A stretch of DNA of 64,000 nucleotides from Paramecium tetraurelia (lineage: Eukaryota; Ciliophora; Oligohymenophorea; Peniculida; Parameciidae). Location of the stretch: assembly GCF_000165425.1 (NCBI RefSeq), contig NW_001799633.1:293439-357438 (forward strand), in the 5' to 3' direction. Shown here in pieces: positions 58,001-64,000 of this stretch. A model generated the notes under the pieces. It was not told the origin of the DNA, ran no database searches, and was given only the letters and a program-made list of their open reading frames with translations. Numbering within the stretch: the first letter of the stretch is position 1; every line of letters starts with the position of its first letter. The translations under genes and the position numbers were made by a program.

Positions 58001-61000
58001 CCTCAAAATTTAGGCCTTATTCTCATATATATTAAGTTCTATTTTATTCTAATACAGAATTAAGCTATATTATTTTTGAACTGTTAAAATGAAGATCATT
58101 TTAGGTTTATTACCGAATGAATTTACTGAAAACCAATCTCTTTTGTGATAATGGATCTCATGTAATAAAAGTAATTTTCCAGAAAATTGTATATTATTCA
58201 TAGATACATATTTCATAATACTAAGTATCTATATAAAAAGATTAAAATTATCATATATAGATCAAAAGTAAATTTTAATTTAAGTAAGTATATGAATATA
58301 AACTTCTTAAATTTAGTAATTTAGAAAATACTTCTAAAAAACAATAAGATAAGCAAGATAAATAACAAGATCATTCTTAGAATGAGAATTCTGAGTAATA
58401 TTATGCCAATCGAAGCAATGTCTATTGATTTGTAAGATTTTCAATTATTTATTTTTATTAATAAAATTTCCGATTATAAAATTATTAACGATTCAATGAA
58501 ATAATTACCAAAAGGTGATATACCCATAAATCCCCTGACAGATTAATCAATCGATGAATACAAGTATCCGTTATACACGAACTAAAACTTAATGGAAACT
58601 GTTCAATCTCATTCATCCTTCAAACCATAGCTTTTCAAACATTAGGATCTGTATGAAGAATTGATTCGCAAAGCTGAAACAAGTAAACCAGAACAAAAAC
58701 ATCTTAAATGGAGAACAAATATCCATTTAAGATTAAATGAAGAATACAATGAACTGCAACAAAAGAAAGAATTATTGAAGGTGAATTATTAATAGTTAGA
58801 ATTATAATAATGTTCATTCTAACCATCAATCAGTAATAAGAGTAAGTAAATTGGATCCTATTTTGGTTCATCTCCTCGTTATATGTCACCAAAATCATTT
58901 TAAACATAGACATTCCTCCCCTAAACCAAAGAAATCAAACAATCTAGCAGGAAAAGTAATAAGGAGAACAATCCATAAAATGTATGGGATAGGCTATCAA
59001 AATAAAAAGAATGTCGTCAAACTCCCCAGTCTTTTCAGTTACAACCCCAATCAACAAGGACTTCTTAAAGGCATACTCCTGAAAGAGTGGAGGCTGTTAG
59101 CAATAGACTTTACGAAGAAGCCTTTTAACCAAAGAAATTTAAGTTTAATTACCAAGAGATTTTGGTTGCATCTCCAAAAACTGCGACTTAAACATAACGA
59201 TCAGAAAAACATTTAGTTAGACATTTTGTCAAACAATTCTATGAAAGTATAACTAATGCCAGAATTTGGACTTTGGATCATTTAGATGAGAATCTAAATA
59301 AAATTGACTTTAAATTTGAAATAGAAAATGATCTGTGTTTATTGACAATAGATGAACTAGCAATAACATTAGATAATCTTGGATTTGCTCCATATTAAAC
59401 TTACGATCATACAAATCAAGACAACATTGTTTTCAGAATATTCAGAGTGCTATAATGTCCTGATGATTTAGACCTCATATTGTCTAGAAATTTATTAACA
59501 TTCTTATTAGCTATGTAAGGGTTTCATGTGGATTTCTAATTGTTACCTAAATACAATAATAATTATAGTATTTAATTTCCAAGACAATATAAAAATGATC
59601 TGGTCGAATTTGAAGATGGGAATGTGATAATTTAGAATTAAGAAACAATATCCAAACAGTTTAATCAATTATATTTAAATTATTTAGCATATAAGAAACA
59701 GAACAAAAAATTATAGGAACAAGATCAGAATTAATAATTTCAATCACAAAATAAATCTAACTCTTAAACTAATGAATTAGCTAATAAATATAGAGCAAGA
59801 GTACAATCACAGATAACAGAAACTAAACCAATCAATTTGAATGACTATGATCACTATTATCAAATGAAGAAGGAGTAGTTAAAATAGGAAATTGACACTA
59901 ATATCAAATAGCAATGTCCTTTTTCACCCAAAATTAATTCAACTTAAACTAGTCCCAGATATCATTTGAATAAAAAGAAAGTGCTTTCACCAAAAAAGGA
60001 AGAAACTCCTACATTCCAACCAAACTTAAATAAATCCCAGTTATCCTCAATGAATGATTTGATTCCATTACCTGAATAAAGAGAAGCTATCAAAAGAATG
60101 GTGAAAGGGAGAGTCGAAAAATAATTGAATCAAATAATCATTTCTTAAGGAACTTGTTATTAAAAGAAAAGAAAAAATATTGAACAATAACTTTATCAAG
60201 AAGAAATAAGCAAATTAATTTAATAGCCAATAATGTATATCAATGTAGCCTTAGAGAATAATACGACCAAAAAAATAGCAATTTACCCTGGAGATCAACC
60301 AAGAAAATTAGCAGAGAAGTTTATCAAAGATAATAAACTAGACCCCAATTTAGTAAATTAGTTAACTTAACTTCTTGAAGAATAGTTACTTATTTGAAAC
60401 ATTATTTGTTTTATCAAACTTTATTACTTTTATTAATTTATATATATTATGTAATAATTATATTCAATTTTTTGTATTTTAACGATCAATGGATTATGAT
60501 GATTTATTTCGCATATTACCTAAGCCCCCTAAAAAATGGACAACCTAAGAAGTTCTAGTCTGGTTAAAATATATCGGATATAGTTAATTAGATACTTATT
60601 TTGGTAAGAATATAAATAAGAACATAGTAAATGAATGTGTCGATGGTTCATGTTTGGAAATCTTAACAGATTAAGATCTATTAGATATAGGAATCTCATC
60701 TCCATTATAAAGGAAGAAACTTTTGCAATGTAAGAGTTTTCTTAAATTGCATATAGGGATTCAAATTGGATTGAAAGAATTTACAAATTATTGTAAATCC
60801 CATACAAGAAGCGAAGTTACTCCTCAAGTAGTTCAAAATTTCATGGAAGTTCAATAAATTCCATCGCCAAGGGTGGAAATACCACAATAAGATAGGTTAC
60901 TTTTGAAAATCATTCAAGATAGAATATTATAATCCAGACATGAATATGACATCGAAATAGATGAGAAAACAACCATGGGGTAGATCCCGATAGAGCCACT

Positions 61001-64000
61001 TCCATCACCAGGAAGGAGACAAAAACAGTAATTCATCTTGCCTGCACCAAAATCTCAATCGAAAATAACAGAGGAAGACTTAGCAAGATAAGTGTAATAA
61101 AGCAATAAAAAAGTGAGTTTTCATTTAAATAATAGAACATATTTGCTGAATTATAAATTTAACAAATTTAAAAGCCAATTTTATTGAGTCCTCAGAAAAA
61201 ATAACAATTACAAGAATCTAATTATCATCTACCTTAATTTGGTACTCCTAGATTTGATAGATAAGAAAAGAAAGACTCAGAGGAAATTCAGTAAAATAAT
61301 TAATAACAATAAGAATTATAACAATAATAATAACAATAACAATAACAATAACAATAATAACATTTAATTTAATCACCAAATACATAAAAAAATAATTAAT
61401 TAAACATTAAAATAAAAAAAGAAGGTTTAGCAACCATAAACAAGTTAATTACTAAAAATGCTACAATAGGAAGAAATCCAGAAAATGACATTTAGTTAGA
61501 TCATGAATCTGTAAGTAGAACTCATGTTTGGGTAATCTAATTTTATAGTTTAGCTCACTTTTAAAGAAAAATAGTTTTACTTATAAGATAGAGGGAGCTT
61601 AATAGGAACATTCATTCTATTAGAGACAAAAACATAAATAGTGTAAGGATATATCATCTAAATGGGAGCTACTGAAGTAGTTATATAAAGTCTTCAGCAA
61701 AATGGTCCACGTAAAACCATATTTTAATTGTTTAGAATGTCATATTGTCTTAGCATCTCAAATGGGATCAGTCTAATTTACTTTACAGATTGGGAAATCA
61801 AAAATGATAGGATCATAAACCTTTGGGGATTAAACCATGGCATTCGATCATGCTTTGTTAGAATTTACTAGTGAGGGTGTCAGTATAGAGGATTAAAAAA
61901 CATCTAGTGGGTATTATTTTAGAGTGAAATAGAACTTGGATGAGACTAAGTAAATCTGGGATCTAATCTTAGAGTGTGGCTCTGTGTAGAAGGAGAGTCA
62001 TAAAAATAGCAGAATACATACTAATAATAGATCCAGAATGATATTTATATAAATTTAACCAAAAATTTAGAAAGACTTTCTTAATTAATTTTTAATAATT
62101 TTTATTATTGTTTAAAATTATGAATTAAAGTTTACTTCATCTAATCGAAATAGCAAAAATACATAAAAATTAGTTTGATGAATAATATTTTGAAGATATG
62201 ATGGCATCTTGTAGATTGAATGCATAAAATGATCGTTATTTAATTTTGTTTTTGATTAAAATTTGGTAAAATAATTAAGAATTTTTGGGACATAGATTTA
62301 AACAATGGGTATAACAACTTAAAGATTGCAATTCAAAATAGGCTCTTGATTTATTAAGAAATGGATAAGTTCATGAATGTATCTCTAAGTTTGAATAAAA
62401 TTTATCCCGCAATGCTTTTGAAGCAATTAAAAAACACAATTTTTTTCCAAAAAGTGATTCAATGTAATAAGAAGAAAGTTTTAGACGAGTAAAAGAAAAT
62501 TTAAAGCAATACGATGATGCTACTTTAAATAAAATCAATAAAATTTTATCAGGTGATGTAGAATCGATTCTAGAACTATCTAAATCTGATTGGATCTCTT
62601 TTGTTATGCTATATGTTTAGTTTTGTGATTATAGAATTAAACCTTTAGACATGACAAAGATTCTAAAATAATTAAAATTCTCTATTGAAGAAGAGAATAA
62701 TAATCTGATGTAATTATTCGGAGAAATCGTATTAACATCATAAAATGTATACATTATTAATTGTTTACTCAAATATGATTTGCATTTGACCTACTTTTTA
62801 TATTTGTATTTTGAAAGTAAAGAAAAGGATAAACTTAGATCAGAATATGAAATATAAGTACTATATTATTTTATTTAAATTTAGAAAAGTAAATTTTAGT
62901 TAATCAAGACCATTCTTAAAGACATTCCAAATGAGATGACATTTGAAAATGAAATCTTATATTTTTTTGAGGAAATCACAAATGTAATTACAGATGCTGA
63001 GTTTGAGTAGGAATTTTTAGATATTTATAATTCTAAATTGAAAGGAATTATACTTTCTACAAACAATTTTAGGAAAAGTATGGAATCTTTTAATTTTAGT
63101 TATGAACTTTGTTCAGAATATTGAAAAATTCTCATATGGTAACTCTGCTAGTCTAGTACTCGAGGTCGTATTATAAAAAATTTTTAATGCACAGTAATAA
63201 CCATTGGAAGAAAAAAAAAATGCCTTAAATATAATATTTGAAAGGTTTAATTACACAGAATCTTTTATATAAATAATTAAATAAGTAATAAATAATCATA
63301 TCAATAATCCATACTTTGATGATATATTTAAAGACTTCTTAAATAATTTTTACTTTTAAAACTACAACCAATATTTTCAATAAGAATTAATTCAGCTATA
63401 ATTTAAATTTGGATTAAAATTGTATGATCTACCATAAACTTAGAATTTCGAATATCCTGAACTTCTTATAATGAATATATCCTAAGAGTTTATAAGAAAT
63501 GTTGTGAAATCTGATGACGCTTTTAAATTGAGGATGAAGATTATTTTAAGCTCTTTATTAGAATAATGTTAAAATACATAGGACGAAAAGTTAAATAACA
63601 GAAAAAATATTATTAGGCTCTTAATAAGGAGATTGTGATTTAGATGTATGATTAATATGTATAAGATCAACTTTTGTTATTCATTTTATTTTCTTTATTC
63701 AAAGTTCTTATTATATTATATTAAATCCAAAATTAGTTATTCTGTGATTATAACGGTAATCGGCTGTTTAGATCCTAAGAATATGTTTTTAAATAAACTA
63801 TTAATATAAATTACTTAATACTTCGCCTTAGAGAGCAACTTTCTTGTTCATTCTTTCTTTAATGTTTTTTAAGATCCTTTTACTATATTTCAACCTTTTA
63901 AATAACCAAATTTGCTGAAAAAAGTTATAGAGCAAATTATAGTGAACTTACTTAAATAGGCACCTGCGCGGCCACTATACATTTCTCATGATATTAATAT

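Overview
The window is macronuclear DNA of a Paramecium-like ciliate. Composition is very AT-rich. Long open frames appear only if TAA and TAG are read as glutamine and TGA is the sole stop. Genes are closely packed and interrupted by tiny GT...AG introns; those I could place between matching protein segments are about 20-32 nt. Standard-code reading shatters every gene, so most short standard ORFs are fragments or antisense shadows. I saw no rRNA, tRNA, CRISPR array, transposon or telomere repeat.

Layout. 1-3983 (minus strand) is an inverted copy of 41137-46419: the start of a cysteine-rich membrane protein, a decayed DUF922-type protease and a deleted calcium-channel fragment. 4.4-8.5 kb (minus): CRC/LIN54-type protein, alveolin-like protein, FHA protein, small secreted protein. 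8.5-12.3 kb (plus): MORN protein, dynein light chain LC8, coiled-coil protein, Rei1/ZNF622-type ribosome-assembly factor. 12.5-16.9 kb (minus): nexin-dynein regulatory complex subunit DRC1 and a MORN-SAM-kinase. 17.1-20.8 kb: unrecognised genes and one broken coding region. 21.0-33.5 kb: a complete axonemal dynein heavy chain. 33.8-38.7 kb: membrane/coiled-coil proteins and a transmembrane FG-repeat protein. 38.8-43.7 kb: four-domain voltage-gated Ca2+ channel with an EEEE-type filter. 43.8-51.2 kb: intact DUF922-type protease and the long cysteine-rich membrane protein. 51.7-57.7 kb: adenylate kinase, a single C2H2 finger protein, unknowns, and a cyclic-nucleotide-binding-type K+ channel. 58.4-63.6 kb: an unknown protein, a SAM-FHA-FHA protein and a helical, possibly Nup85-like protein.

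Functional theme. LC8, DRC1, the dynein heavy chain, the Ca2+ channel, the K+ channel and adenylate kinase all fit ciliary beating and its electrical control. This may be chance in so gene-dense a genome. The alveolin-like protein fits the cell cortex; the FG protein and possible Nup85 fit the nuclear pore.

Quality caution. Several otherwise perfect genes contain isolated one-base frameshifts, many at homopolymers, which look more like sequencing errors than decay. Exon joins near them are marked as unresolved.
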